Assembly: GCA_039000515.1 (NCBI GenBank)
Contig: JBCFYV010000001.1
Coordinates: 33,502,061-33,566,060, forward strand
Source of the DNA: Timema cristinae
Lineage: Eukaryota > Arthropoda > Insecta > Phasmatodea > Timematidae
Reading direction: 5' to 3'
Length of the DNA stretch: 64,000 bases
Both the position numbers and the translations under genes were made by a program. The stretch's first letter is position 1. Each line of letters starts with the position of its first letter. Below the pieces are notes generated by a model. The model searched no databases and was not told the DNA's origin. It saw only the letters and a program-made list of their open reading frames with translations. Below are positions 22,943-36,179 of this stretch, piece by piece.

Positions 22943-23568
22943 TTAATTTACCCTTAAAATAAACACAAGAATCACAAAAAGCTAGAAATTTGAAATGTTT
23001 CATATTTTATTTATAAGTCCTTAGTGTAATAATCGCGCATGATGACTTCTTTTGTTCCATTTCCATTCCTCTGTGCGCAGTTGCCCATATGCATTGTATG
23101 GATTCTCACTTGAAATTATCTAATTGAGAAATTTATTTCACTTCAATTTTTAATGCTTATAAAAGTTTATGTTCATATTTTAAAATGAAAAATAAGATTG
23201 TTTAAATAGTATTTTTAGAAACAATATGAATAATATATATACATATTTTTTTAAATTCAAATGTGGCAAGTTTGGTAAAAGTAAAAGTAAAATTTTTACA
23301 AGTGGTGCCACAATCACTCCAACTTCATAAAAATATGCTTACTGTAAAAAAAATTTACCTTGTCTCAAATGTGAACAATTTAATTAAATTATACTGTTTT
23401 AAAAATCACGTTTAGTCTTCCTTTAAGACCTGTAGTAATTAATAATTTGAGCCCATCCACTTTATTAAATTCCATAATTACCATACTTTTTTTTACAATA
23501 CTACCACAGTTTGCGGATTTTTTTTTGTTGCGATTATCATTTTTAACAAAAAAAATAATCAAAAAATC

Positions 23569-23860
23569 TAAGGATGTGCAAAATTCGAATATTTTTTATT
23601 GTTTTAAACTTAAACTATGTTTTTCCTAATTTTATAACTTCATGTATTAAAATCATTTAGAAAATGTTTTATTGCACAAATTTTAGTAATATTTCATTCT
23701 AATCTGATAAATCAAATTACTATCAAAACATTCAGTTAAATTACTTAAAATATCTTTATATGATTATCAATAATTTTACTGATAGAGACCTACAGTTGTC
23801 AAAGTTGATCTTTTTTTGAAGCAAAGTCAATTTAAAGTTTCAAAGCATCACACATCCCTA
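23569..23860. mobile_element. hAT-like MITE (TAGGGG family), shorter copy
   Basis: Ends TAAGGATGTGCAAAATTCG and GCATCACACATCCCTA; interior matches the 16016 and 16466 copies in segments such as AAAATGTTTTATTGCACAA. Confidence 0.65.
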
Positions 23861-23884
23861 AATAAAATCCTTTATTTACTATGT

Positions 23885-24052
23885 TAAAATAATTCAGCCG
23901 TTAGAGCAACAATTTCTGAACAGTTTCATAAGCCCTCATACTCTCCTTCCACACAAACGGGGATAGATTACCTCTAAAATACTTCCTTCCTCATCCCTAC
24001 CCCACTAGAGTATCATATGTGTATAACCTGAACAGATAGTAAGACCCGGATG
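23885..24052 (+). mobile_element. SINE family C, partial
   Basis: 3' part of the family C body (CTTCCTTCCTCATCCCTACC) and its tail GTATAACCTGAACAGATAGT. The tRNA head is degraded. The following stretch to 25404 contains no gene or repeat I can identify. Confidence 0.6.
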
Positions 24053-25404
24053 ATTAATATCACTTATTGGGAACAAAATCAGAACAGAAGAAAAAGAATC
24101 ATACCAATGTGGAAAAGTTGGTTAATGGTATCATTTTTTCTAAGGTTCACAGTCAAGATTTGTTCATTAAATGAAGATCCAGATTAGAGAAAATGTGGAT
24201 TAGACACATTATTAACTAAAAATATGTACCCTTTTTTATCTACCCCCTTACCCCCGACATCAAAGGTGTGAATGTCTCTTTTGATGATCTTTCTGATTTC
24301 CTATAGTTATGTGATTTTTGAAACGGCAAATCATATAATGATACTTTCGAAAGAATTTTTCAGTTTCAATCAAATTATCATTTCATTATAGGCTGATATG
24401 GTTAAGGTTTGTTATACAAGTAGTACTGAGCATAGCTGTCACTATATTTTCATTACTGCAGGGGAAACCGAGGGAACAGAACCAACCCATTTTCATTTTA
24501 ATTTAGGGGAAAAATTTATCAAATTGATACCACAAATAAGTAGATAGCGGAATTAATTTTATAAGTCATATACAGTACAAAAGTTATCTTAACCATTTAT
24601 TCATTGCTCTAAACATGAATTTTCGATTTTCTGTATAAAACAATTCACATAACGCTACTAATTGTGTCCCATTTGAGTGTTCTGCTAACAACGCCCAGCC
24701 ATGGTTCTGTGAATAGTAAGGATCTGTTAGTATTCGACCTACCTTTAAAGTGAGATAGGTCCTCACCGTTGAGAAAATTCAAAACCATCAGGTTCAAACT
24801 GGGCCTTCTTTCAGTTTGATCAAAAGTGTTGTGCATTTCACTTTGCAAGAAGTTTGTTCTTTGTCATAGCAACTATTTCAAGTCATTCTTGCAAAGAGAC
24901 ATTTCACTATCAAATAAATACATATTTATAAAATATCCAAGTAAGTTATGTTGAATGACTTTATACCAAAACTAGTGAAATGTGTCAATAAAAATTTATT
25001 GAAAATGCATTTTTTTCCTTATGTACAAACTTTTTTTTTTACTTATGTGGGCTTCATTGGTAGGTTGATCAATTATGTATTCAGCACCTAATTAAAATAT
25101 CAACAAAGTGGGAATGTTAATAATTGCTACTTTATCATAATTTAAAGTGATAAGTTGTTAGTCATGGTAGAATATGATTTTGTGGATATTTACTTTCTTG
25201 CATTATTAGTAGGCTGTTATGAGATGAGTTAAAATCCATCACTTAATCCATTAGCGAATTAAGGTTAAAGTTGGCCCTATGGATCAATATTCTTTTATGA
25301 AAGTGGCTTATCACTATGCAAACATAATCCACTTTTCTTACAAATAACATTCTTGAAAGACTCTTTGTCTAACAGTATCCTACTATGTAGTCTATAAGTG
25401 CTAA

Positions 25405-25610
25405 GATATCATCATCATCATCATCATCATCATTAACTGTTTCCAGCCTGTGGCCAGGTCTGTTTAGTAAAATGACTCCATTACACTTGCTACTATCTTC
25501 CCCCCCCCCCCTCTCCATCTCTTCCTTGCGGCCCCTTCCATTCTCATTACGTCCATACAATCTCACCCTCGAGGGGGGGGGGATCTTCTTTACCCCCACC
25601 CCCTTCCAAG
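25405..25610 (-). mobile_element. LINE 3' end with ATC tail
   Basis: (ATC)n at 25410-25432 then TTTCCAGCCTGTGGCCAGGT and a pyrimidine-rich block with runs of 12 C and 9 G. Same family as 21420 and 39045. Confidence 0.72.
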
Positions 25611-25707
25611 CTTAAGTATTTATTTCAGGCTGGCTCAAAAATCTGAATACTCACAAATCCCTATTGTTAAATTATAATCTATTTTGGTGACATATATCTA
25701 AGCAGTC

Positions 25708-25790
25708 CGACACCTTAGCACAGGCAGTATCGTGTCTGTCTACTGAGCAAAGGGTCCTGCGTTTGATTTCCCGGCATGGCTGAAATTTAG
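25708..25790 (+). mobile_element. SINE family B, head only
   Basis: tRNA-like segment GACACCTTAGCACAGGCAGT ... GTTTGATTTCCCGGCATGGC; body missing. Confidence 0.7.
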
Positions 25791-26616
25791 CATTGATTAA
25801 GTACAGTTATAGCTGCATTCAAATATCATATTGTTTAAATTATCTACAGGTATATTAGAAGGGTTATATACAAATATAATTTAACATTACCTTCTGCGTT
25901 ATCATCACCCCTTTTTGAACAGTTAATAGCCAGTTTGTTAAATGTGAAGTTATAATTTTAATGTCAATTTTTATATCGGCACTAATACTATTTGAATATT
26001 AATAATGATTATTGTAATAAACCGATAGTGGCTGCATAAATATTGTGTAGATAGCTCCTAAAGAAAATTCCGAGTCACATGAGCGACTTTTTTCTTCCTA
26101 GTTGATCTATTTTGTCATAAATTCCAAAATTTCAATAACCCTCCATCATTTATTTTTTCATTTAACAAGATATTTCTCATTGAACCATAGGTAATATGTT
26201 AGACTGTTCTGACAGCTTATTTTGAATTGTGTTAATATCATTATATTATTCACTAGCATAATAAAACATAAAAACTTTTAATTTACGAGACTTTAAAATA
26301 AGAACCTTGAACAGATTTGCAAAAATAACTTATCTTGAGCAATATTACCCTAATTCATACAGAGATACTCTAGTTAACTACATTGTGGCTTTGTACTTAT
26401 TTATAAGCCAACTGCCGTATTTTAGAAAGAGGGTTGAAGCGTGCTATTTAAAATACACAGTGTAAATGGAAAGTTGGGCAAGCCGAACTAAAGCTTGATT
26501 AACAAAACTTTGTATCTTGTATCTTACTGATGAGGGAGGCATATTAAATTGTATTGTTAGTATAATTATTCAAGATACTTAAATAAACTAGCAACAATTT
26601 ATTTAATTAACTTGTG

Positions 26617-26880
26617 AAAAGGTATAGGAAAGTTGAATAGAAACATATAAAAGCGACGAACACAATATAGGAGATTGGGCAGTGACGATCGATTTTCTTT
26701 ATGAGGAAACCATTACCTTTTTGTCCAATGGCAACAATGTAAAGTGTGAACTGTGTTCTTCTTTTCAATGTAAAATCCATATTGTGTTTGTCCCTTTTAT
26801 ATGTTTCTATCCAACTTTCTTATACATTCTTCCAAATATAATACAATTACCTCATAAAGTGAAAAGAGGTTTCCTTATAG
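26617..26880 (+). repeat. Dispersed repeat R, copy 2, with inverted end
   Basis: Matches 36180-36375 closely (GATTGGGCAGTGACGATC). Its left flank (26617-26667) is the reverse complement of its own segment at 26786-26836, so it forms a stem of about 50 bases. The 104-codon open frame here (26682-26996) is an accident of the repeat. Confidence 0.8.
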
Positions 26881-26999
26881 AGATATATTTTATTAACTTA
26901 TGGTTTTTAAAAATCATTGATTTTGCCATAAAATCAAAAGGAATGAGCAGAGTTAAAATGACAGATAGGTATCAATTATTAAATATTTTGCACTAAAAT

Positions 27000-29230
27000 A
27001 TAGAAAATAAAGATTTAGTTTATTAAATCACAGAAAAGCCTTTAAATAACTACAATAAAATAATACAGTTGGTGTAGCATGATGGTAGTTAGGTTTGTCT
27101 AGATAGGCTTATTTCATTTATATACCCTTATCAGGTTAGACATTATCTAAAAATAATATATACTTGCGTTTATCTACTTTTTCTGTAAAGTAGCAAAAGC
27201 TATAATTAACATTTTATTCATGCTTAATGACAAGATTGAGTCTATTTTTTTATCATAGTTAAGTATAGATAATTTAGTAACTGAGTTGACTTTTTTATGT
27301 TGTCATTTAAATGTCACAAAATTATAGGAAATATAAAAGAATGAATGCACTTTCAACCAGTTATGTTAAGCACACTCAGGTGATACATAAGGTTTTTTTT
27401 CAAATGCATGGCCAGGGGTTGGTTATAAAACACTGTGAAACAGGTAAAATAGCATGTTTAAAAAAAGATAAATTAAAATTAGTTCATTGATTCTGAACTA
27501 AGTCCCCACAAATTTGGTTTACATTTGGATATTTATTGACATTGAAGAGTAGGATTCTCAATGAAATTCAAATTTTATTTACTAATTATTATTTTAAGTT
27601 TGATCAAAATTGTTTTGAATGTATAGTAATACATTGTTAACTTTGTGATAGGCACTGTAAACTCTACCCTCACACAATGGTTTTAATGTTTTTGCAACGG
27701 AGGATTTTCAAATTGGTATTTTAACCTTAAGTAGATCAATTTTCTAACAATAGAGTGAAGCATTATGCTTAATTCACAATAAAAATGTATATTATGTTTG
27801 CTAATCATGTAAAAGAAGACTTCTTATTCAGATAAAGAATAATGCTAATCATGTAAAAGAAGACTTCTTATTTAGATAAAGAATAATGTGAAAAAATGAG
27901 TCAAATATTCAAATCTAAGGTGCTATGAAAGTTTACATTAATGGATTGTTACAATTTGATAGTTGATGCTGATGAGGGATGAGCCAGTATCTGGTATGAA
28001 TTATAAACAATTGTAATCATCCACAAACAACCTTTCTTAGTATCAATAACTCATAGTGGTTACTAGACTATAATTTACTGAAGTAATTTATGAAACGAAT
28101 GGTGAATATAGATAGAAATTAAATGACTGATCCTTTTGTCATAATCAATAATACCAAATTGTACTATTATTTCTATATCCTAATTATGTATACTTAAAGA
28201 GTTTCAATAGAGAGAGTATTTTAAAAACAAAATCATCAAAACAAATTACATAAATGTAATAAAATTAATTCTGCAGTTCTGATATTTGGTATGGTGGTTT
28301 AAAATACCAGTATCAGATGCTAATCTTACTGTTCATTTTAATATTGATGAAACTATTATTATTTTATATATATTCAACACACACACACAGAGTGAAATTT
28401 CTTAATAGCTGACACCTTCCGGGGGGAATGTTCTTTAATAATAAGTGTCTGTTATTTGGCAAAATAATTTAAAATCCATACTACTTGAACACAGTTTAAT
28501 CTATATGAACCTATATAGTGTATATTAACTACAACAATCTAATTACCGCATTGTGCAGGATCGTATGCAGGATAATTATAACTAGTGAATAAATGTTGTG
28601 CATCTTTTACTGTAAAGATTCTTAGTACACAAAACAATACAGAAATAAAATAAAATGTATATTTGAATGAGAGCCCAGATTAAACTGCTGGAACAACCAC
28701 TGTTGATAGCTCGGAAGAGGTGTAATGTAGGAAGGGCCTTGTAGGCTACTTAAAACTTTCACTAGAAAGGGAGGAGACTGCACACACTTCACATGAGACA
28801 AAAGCATTTCTGAAATTTCTACAGTAAAATATATGAATTGGTGTTTTCAATTTTACTTTCTACTGTTTATAAATTGCTATGCATAATTTATGTGTGTTTA
28901 GAAGTGTTCATGTCCATTATTGAGCAGTTGTTTCATCTATAAGAGACATTATTTTGCCAGATAAATTTAAACTACCCACTATATATATAAAAAAAAAATC
29001 CGCCATTCAGAGATGTCTCTTAAGGAAAATTTCACTGTGTGTGTTTATATTATTATATACATTTTTTGGATTGCAGTGCTTACTTAGTTTAGTGGTTCCT
29101 TCCATGTGTATTTTTCAACATAATATATTTGAATTATATATATTTTCAAAAGTAATTTTAACACTTATATAAACAAAGAAAAGAATGGCACCAAATGGCT
29201 GAATTCAATGAAATATAAAAAAAAAAATTT
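27000..29230. other. Gene-free AT-rich stretch
   Basis: No exon, RNA gene or dated transposon recognised apart from the 44-bp duplication at 27800-27887. Confidence 0.55.
27800..27887. repeat. 44-bp tandem duplication
   Basis: Two adjacent 44-base units beginning GCTAATCATGTAAAAGAAGA, differing at one position (TTCAG versus TTTAG), so the duplication is recent. Confidence 0.95.
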
Positions 29231-29436
29231 AGAATGGCAGGGCTTATATAGAAGAAACTAAAGGTCCAAAAGTTCACATTTAACTCCCCCTTCCCCTAAA
29301 AAAAAACAACATAATTTTCGAGGCACATGTCTAGTCGCTCTCTCCTATGCACAGATGTGCCCTGAATGGTCATTCCTTTGGTTTGGATGTGAACTTTTGG
29401 GCCTACAGTTTTCTTGCGTGTAAGCCACACCATTTT
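29231..29436. mobile_element. Short MITE with ~45-bp inverted termini
   Basis: Left arm contains AAGGTCCAAAAGTTCACAT; the right arm on the other strand contains TAGGCCCAAAAGTTCACAT, and both start AATGG..G.GGCTTA. About 200 bp, no coding capacity; superfamily unclear. Confidence 0.7.
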
Positions 29437-29437
29437 G

Positions 29438-29549
29438 ACCTTTCAATGTGTAATCCTTATTTACACTAAAAACATGGAAGAAAGGCCCTTTTAACCTTTC
29501 AATGTGTAATCCTTATTTACACTAAAAACATGGTAGAAAGGCCCTTTTA
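29438..29549. repeat. 56-bp tandem duplication
   Basis: Two adjacent 56-base units starting ACCTTTCAATGTGTAATCCT, differing at one base (GGAAG versus GGTAG). Abuts the MITE on its left. Confidence 0.95.
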
Positions 29550-29884
29550 AAAAACACAATAAAATCTCTGTGGTCAACAATGATAACCTTATTATTAGTA
29601 TTATTTTAATTTTATTTATTAAAAGTGACAGCTGCAATCACTTGTTTTGACAGATGAAAGTAGTTCTGTTCTTACTACAATGTTGTTACTATACTTACAT
29701 TGCCATTGAAAATATGTCCTATTTGTTTCATATCAACTCTCTTTTCGCTAATAATTTTACTAAATAACTGCCATATTGTGTGTTTTTAAATTTAAATTTA
29801 AATTTTTCAAATTTAGGACGAATATTGTTTTAATGGAGGGGCAGGCAGTTATAAGTTTTCCAATCAGGTCTTTATATGCTAGCA

Positions 29885-30177
29885 CAGGGCTGTCCAACTT
29901 GAAGTTAGCTAAGGGCACACGTGGAAATTAGGCCTAAACAGTATCAACAGTTAATTATTTTTTTATTTGATACGCTTGCCAGATTTCTGTACTTTCTTCA
30001 ATTTTCAATTTTTCAATTTTCAGATAAATAATACATATAATAAACTTCACACAATTTAAGTTTGATAATGTTTAAGGAACTACTGGATGACATTATATTT
30101 TTTCTAAAATTTTCTAATGCACCACGGGCTGCAAAATATGCTTCTAAAGGCAGCATGCAGCCCGTGGGCCACGCTTG
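29885..30177. mobile_element. hAT MITE with 8-bp target duplication
   Basis: Starts CAGGGCTGTCCAACTT and ends GGCCACGCTTG; flanked on both sides by TGCTAGCA (29877-29884 and 30178-30185). Length 293 bp, no coding frame. Start, end and perfect 8-bp duplication fit the hAT superfamily. Confidence 0.9.
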
Positions 30178-30299
30178 TGCTAGCACATTAGCTAGTTATC
30201 TCTAGTGCTACAAAGTTTACTGTATCTTAGAATATGGACACAGTATAATAAGGATACCTTTTAAGGAACTGGATCATGAGACGCATAGAAACAATTACT

Positions 30300-30376
30300 C
30301 TTATCCCACCCAGTCGGGATTTAAACCCGGGCCTTGGTTTGAGTTAAGCGTACTATCGCTGAGCTAACTCTGCCTA
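30300..30376 (-). repeat. tRNA-like SINE head
   Basis: On the minus strand GTTAGCTCAGCGATAG (A-box region) and CCCGGGTTTAAATCCCG (B-box stem). The acceptor stem does not pair, so this is a SINE fragment rather than a tRNA gene. Confidence 0.5.
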
Positions 30377-31589
30377 AGACTACTAATGTTTCAAAATTTG
30401 ATCTCATACTATTTATATAAGTAGTTACAAAATAATAAATGTATATGTGGACATGTGCCTGAAATTAGTACAGTTTGAGTGAAATTACTTTAACTTGTTT
30501 GCTATTATATTTGCCCAGACATTGTTGCCAACTGTGTGAAGTAGTAGTATTAAAGAAGAAAAATCAGTATATGATCTTGAATCATATACATTTTATTTTA
30601 CATTTATATAAAATATATATATTGTGTTGTTTTTATTTGCATGTGTTATTTTATTTACGGTAAGTTACATTATTATATATATATATATAGTCAATATACT
30701 TTTGTATAGTGTTAGCAAAATTCTGTGATGTGTGTCAACAGTTGTTTTTATAATGTTTGCCTTATAACTTTTCTTTGCAACCACTTTTGGATTGCTAAGT
30801 GTCCATTTTTTAATTCATATCTTCTCTTTGAAATACCAAGACAAGATGGTATAGGATTGTAGGTAGATATCTTGCTTGTGAATAGTAATCGGATTGAGTT
30901 CCAGCCCCTTCGATTTATTGTTTGCAAAACATTTTTATGTTCTATTGCATTTATTTTTTTTCTTCATATTTATACAAGAATATGTATAGTAGAAATGTTA
31001 TATACACTATATATGATAAAAGATGAATTTAATTTATAACCAAATCAATTTGATGCCGTTTTGAAATTGTGAGACATTTTATGGTTTATGATAAAAAGAG
31101 AATGAAAATTGATTTATTTAATTTTATATCAATAATAATGAATAGTCCTAGGTTAAATCATTGGTAATTGAAAGCATATAAACCCAACTTAACCTTTGTG
31201 TAGGTTCACTGGTCTTTAAAATCTATTAGAGCAGTGTTTATCAAACTTTCTCCAGTCATGTACACCTTTTGTGGCCATCGCATAGCCAACATACTCCTTT
31301 TATACCTTTGTAATAAAAAAAAACCACTAGATTATCTTGAAAATGTTAAATTATAAATGGTCTTTCCAAATTTTATATTACATTTTGTGATAATTTAAAA
31401 GCAAAGCCACAACAGAGGTAAAGAAAGGTTTATAAAAGTCCATAACATCCGGCCAAAATATATGCTAATTTGTTTAGCAGACTCATTTTTTTTTTTCATC
31501 CATCGCTGTTTCCAGACTGTGGCTTGGTTAGTTTTTTTTTATTCAAGCCATATCTTTTCTACTACCAGCATTCTAGGCTTGTTGTAACT

Positions 31590-31780
31590 TCATGTGCCTT
31601 ATAATCTAACTTAAAACTAGGACAAGCACAATATCCAGTCCCTGGCTGTAATTCATCAGTGTGAAAGGGTAAACCCACGTTTCACCAATGAAAAATTTTT
31701 CGACCATGCTGGTAATCGAACCCAGCTCAGTAGACAGACATGCTATCGACCGAGCTAAGGTGTCTGTCGGACCCAGGCTC
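31590..31780 (-). mobile_element. SINE family B, nested in hAT element
   Basis: Body GTGAAAGGGTAAACCCACG and tRNA-like head ending in CGAGCTAAGGTGTC, inverted relative to the copy at 15341. Confidence 0.82.
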
Positions 31781-31820
31781 ACTATTATTAAGAACTACTA
31801 AAGGATTAATAAAACTTAGT

Positions 31821-32102
31821 TAGCGGTGACCTGGTGGTCTAGGGGTAAGGTGTCAGACTTCTATGCTGGCGGCCGGGGTTCAATCCTCGGTCCCGGCACA
31901 GATTTATCTGATTTCCAAACCCTTCCTTCACCTCTGACAAGACATCTTGTGAATGTGGGGAATGCCAGGCCTCCACCGTGGTTCGGATTCCACGTTAAAC
32001 TGTAGGTCCTTCATTTCATCTCACAATCACCCTACCATTACACATTAGCGTAAGTGCGTATAACCCGAACTGGTAGTAAGACGCGGTGCTAATAATAATA
32101 AT
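31821..32102 (+). mobile_element. SINE family A, full length, with TSD
   Basis: A box around TGGTCTAGGGGTAAGG, B box GGGTTCAATCC, a body of about 180 bases ending GTATAACCCGAACTGGTAGT, and a (TAA)n tail. Flanked by an identical 13-bp duplication AATAAAACTTAGT (31808-31820 and 32103-32115). Best reference copy of this family in the window. Confidence 0.93.
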
Positions 32103-33074
32103 AATAAAACTTAGTGGTGTATTGCGTACCCCCTAGAGTCCTCTTAATTCTAGGGACACACATACCACAGTTTGAGAAACACTGTAGTAGTGGACAATAT
32201 TTAACAAAAAAATTGTGTCTAAACATTGCTTTCTACTAGATTTTCAAGGAACTAAAGTTGGGCATCCATCCATTAAATAATAATCAGTTTATAATATAGA
32301 AGAATATGTCTCTCTTAAATCCCAAGTTTTGATTAGATGTTTTATTCAACTCTTGATACTATATAAACTATTTTAAAAAGTATATAATAGGAGAATTTTG
32401 CAATTTATGAAGCTATTAATGAAACTTTACACATTATTGCTGAAATAGCAAATTTATTTTATCGAGTCTTCACATGTCATCTTAATAAAAAAAAAATTCT
32501 ATCACTTCTTCCAAATTGTTAACAAAATATTACTCTTTTATGTTTCACATTCTAGTTAAGTTTTGAGCTCCAAACATATATACTGTTGAAGTGATAACTA
32601 CACACTGGTTAAATAAAACCAAAATGTACCGATAAATTTTATATTTGAATTTATGATTTTTCTTCCTGTTGATGTACAATTACTTTATCATTAAAATAAA
32701 TTAGTTCACAAGCTATCTGTTATATGGTTGTTATTTGGCAATTGTAACTAAACCATTCAAATTTAAATTGTTTTCCTCTAACTCCGCGCAAAAGAATTAT
32801 TAACATGTAAGAATTTAACACCCTGTTAAGATTAATTATTTTAGTGATATTTCTGAAGGTGAAGTTAATAAGATAAAGGACTTAAAAATGTGCCAATCTA
32901 ACAGCAATTTTCAGTCGATAGCGTAAGAAAACTATAGTGTCACGAAAACGCAAGCTTAACTTGCATTATTCCACTATGTTACAATATATAAGATAAGACC
33001 ATAGTGTAATCAATCAAGGTACGAATGCTACCTTTCAGGGTAAAGTGAGTGTAAAATATATATATATATATATA

Positions 33075-33347
33075 GGGTGACCTGGCGACTTCTGTACTGG
33101 GGATCCAGGGTTCAATCCTCGATCCCGGCACAGGTTTATCTGATTATCAAACCCTTCCTTCACCTCTGACAAGGCGTGTATTAATCACAACTTGTGAATG
33201 TGAGGAATGCCAGGCCTCCACCGTAGTTATGATTCCACGTTAAACTGTAGGCGTTCTATTTCATCTCATCTCCCTACCATTACACATTAGCGTAAGTGTG
33301 TATAACCCGAACGGGTATTAAGATGCAATGCTAGTAATAATAATAAT
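33075..33347 (+). mobile_element. SINE family A
   Basis: GGTGACCTGGCG head with a small internal deletion in the A-box region, B box GGGTTCAATCC, tail ATAACCCGAACGGGTATTAA and (TAA)n. Preceded by a (TA)n run. Confidence 0.9.
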
Positions 33348-34260
33348 TTATTTTATGTATTTTCTATAAAGGCAGGGACATAAATATCGAATTTTGAATA
33401 TAAGGAATAAATAAAAGAAAGGAAAAAAAATTGAAATAATGAAGAAACGATGGGTGGGTGTGAATTTTTTTATAATTGTAACAGTCGATCTAGGAGCAAA
33501 AAGATTTCCGGCCCCTGCACTAAATCACTAGCTTAAGCGGTTGGTGAGATACAGGTCTTAAATAACCCCTATATCATCAGGACTCGCTCAACCACTGATA
33601 ATTAAAACCTTTAGAACTTCCATTCAACACGGAACCTTGCAACTTGGCAAAGAGATTGGATTAAGTACTACATCTCAACTTTTCAACACAGTCCCCAAAA
33701 ATGGTTGGGAGGGGGGTGTAGTAGGTGTTTTTCATTTAATTGTAAAAGCCATATTGTGTTTGTTCTTTTTATGTTTTTCTATTTATCTTTTAAAGATTTA
33801 AATTAAACAATGAAAGAAGGATAGAAGGGTAAGACCTACACACTTACCAGAAAACCTAAGACCTCAAAGTCTGCAATTAAAAACACAGAGATTTGTAATT
33901 TTTGGGGTATATCAATCACATTATTCAGCAGAAGAGAGTAAAAAACAGAATGGACTATGGCAACATGGTTATGAGTTGATCCTGTCTAACAAGAGTAAAT
34001 ACATAAATTTGAACATGTAATTGCAGAATCCGAGCCTAAACTTTTTTTTTTAAATCAAGAAACAGGCAACAAAATCTAAGTGACCATGATCAACCTCTAC
34101 CCATGCTGCCTTAGTCCAGTGTTTTTTAAGTTGCCATTACATGTTATTCATTTATTACTACCAACTTTTCATGTGCATAAAAAGAAAAGGAAAAAAAAAA
34201 TACATTGAACGTGTACTTTAGCTGTCAATTATTTAATGGCAAAGCTTAGTAATTGCCTAG

Positions 34261-34534
34261 GTGACCTGGCAGTCTAGGGGTAAGGTGTCAGACTTTGTGC
34301 TGGGGTCTGGGGTTCAATCCTCGGTCCCGGCCAAATTTATCTGATTACCAAACCCTTCCTTCACCTCTGACAAGGCATCTTGTGAATGTGGGGAATGTCA
34401 AGCCTCCACCGTGGTTCAGATTCCACGTTAAACTGTAGATCCTCCATTTCATCTAACAATCACCCTACCATTACACATTAGCGTAAGTGTGTATAACCCG
34501 AACGAGTAGTAAGACGCGGTGTTAAATAATAATT
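34261..34534 (+). mobile_element. SINE family A, with TSD
   Basis: Complete tRNA-like head and body. Flanked by GTAATTGCCTAG (34249-34260) and GTAATTGCTAG (34536-34546), a duplication with one lost base. Confidence 0.92.
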
Positions 34535-34596
34535 TGTAATTGCTAGAGCCAATATCTGTTTAGATGCTTCACACACCTAGATACAAATGTACCTAT

Positions 34597-34815
34597 AATC
34601 ATGCTCATCATCATTTCCAACCTTTAGCCACGTCAGTTAATAAAATGACTATCTTCTTATATTCTTCCATTCTTATCCTCTCACTTGCACATGTTCTGTT
34701 ATCTATTTTTTCCATCTCTTTATTGGTCCACCTTGAGGTTTTTTTCTATATACTTAATCTCCATTATTCTCTTTGGTATTTTCTCTGTTTTCATCCTCAT
34801 TACAGGACCAAGCTT
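34597..34815 (-). mobile_element. LINE 3' end, truncated copy
   Basis: Plus-strand start CATGCTCATCATCATTTCC followed by the shared pyrimidine-rich block. The 86-codon plus-strand open frame here is a shadow. Confidence 0.7.
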
Positions 34816-35218
34816 GCATTTTAGTAAACTGATTCGACCATAGGGTGGAAAAGGTTGATAGTGATATAATCATATTTAATTGATTAGGGGTGTGTGAAGC
34901 AGCTAAAAAAAAAAGTACTTATTCACGTTGAGAATTTTTAGTTAAAACTTGCAATAGTTTAGAGGTATATAAAGAACATACAAAAATAATATATATATAT
35001 TAGCATGGTATTTTTTTAAATTTTATTAGGAAAGTTAAGAAATCATCACAATCACTTTTAATCAATAATATATGTATTTATTATTAGCCTTATGCCCAAT
35101 GGTAATTGTTATTAAAAGAGAATACAAAAAGTGTGTGAATGTTTTATGTTACTGTGAAAGCTGGAAATGTGACATGCCTGTAATCGACCACGATTTCCAG
35201 AATTCAGTGCTCACACTA

Positions 35219-35243
35219 GTGGATGTTAGTTTCTAACATCCAC
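35219..35243. repeat. Perfect 11-bp hairpin
   Basis: GTGGATGTTAG, loop TTT, CTAACATCCAC. No coding gene around it and no flanking signal that would make it a terminator. Confidence 0.9.
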
Positions 35244-36179
35244 CGGTGATTTCCGAAAGACGTTAGCTACACCCTGTGTATTTTGTAAAAACACAACACC
35301 AACCATGTTACTTCATTGCAGCTACCTGGAAATCTATAATTGAAACCTTTAGACAATAGAAAAAGCATATAACTATAAACAGATCGTAAGTAGCAAGTGA
35401 ATAAGCTAAGACTAAACTGTTTCAAAAAATAAGAAAAAATGCATTCTTACTGCTCTATTTTTGGTGAGCCATTAAATATTTAAATTGGAGAACAGAATAA
35501 GCATATTCCTATATATTTTCACAAGCTAAGAAGTTTCAAATAATTACACCACAAATGTTCTTACACACTTACAAAAAAAAAAGTTATTTCAAATAATTAC
35601 ACCAATTATGTTCCAAAATTATTACATTAGATTACAATAAGTTTTCTTGTTGCAACAAGGCATACTACTGTGACACTTGGAATTAAAAAGGTTATCTATC
35701 ATTCAACCATGCAATTAACAGAGTTTGGATATCGTGATTGGCTCTTTCAACCGAGCCTTAACTCAGACTGGCGAGGCTTACCATGAACAATTTTAACTCC
35801 ATTCCACATTGAAAAAACCTCTTTGATAATACTATTCGCAAACTAGCATCCAATGTCAGACTGCAGAATAGCTGGGGAACTAAATATTAAGAATATCTCT
35901 AGGAGATTATATGTTACTTACTCAGCTGTCTTAGATTTCAATGCTCTTAACTGCACAAATTTTGTTAAATGGTCTTGGTAGAACATGATAAAATTGAGCT
36001 CCTCGTCCTTTTTTGACTGCATATCAATCAAGTCAACTGTCCTCTCGAGTTAAGCTCAGACGAAACAATTAGACAAGGAGGTAATAGTTGCCTCTTTTTT
36101 GGGTTTCCCTCTTAGGAAGTTGCGTTGCAAGTCTCACACTCCTCCCTGATGAGTTTAGAATAGAATGAAACCTAGGTTA

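Larger units (their letters stand above)
31232..32184. mobile_element. hAT element carrying nested insertions
   Basis: Ends CAGTGTTTATCAAACT and AGTTTGAGAAACACTG are inverted with one mismatch; flanks TATTAGAG and TAGTAGTG match at six of eight bases, an aged hAT duplication. Its interior was later hit by a LINE 3' fragment (about 31495-31575), a family B SINE (31590-31780) and a family A SINE (31821-32102). Confidence 0.82.

Noticed and set aside
26682..26996. 104-codon open frame
   Set aside because: It overlaps repeat R, whose copy at 36231 has a different, shorter frame; hydrophobic composition follows from AT-richness.
30300..30376. Possible tRNA gene
   Set aside because: A and B boxes are present but no acceptor stem forms; treated as a SINE head. 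The same applies at 17028-17096, where the T arm is malformed.
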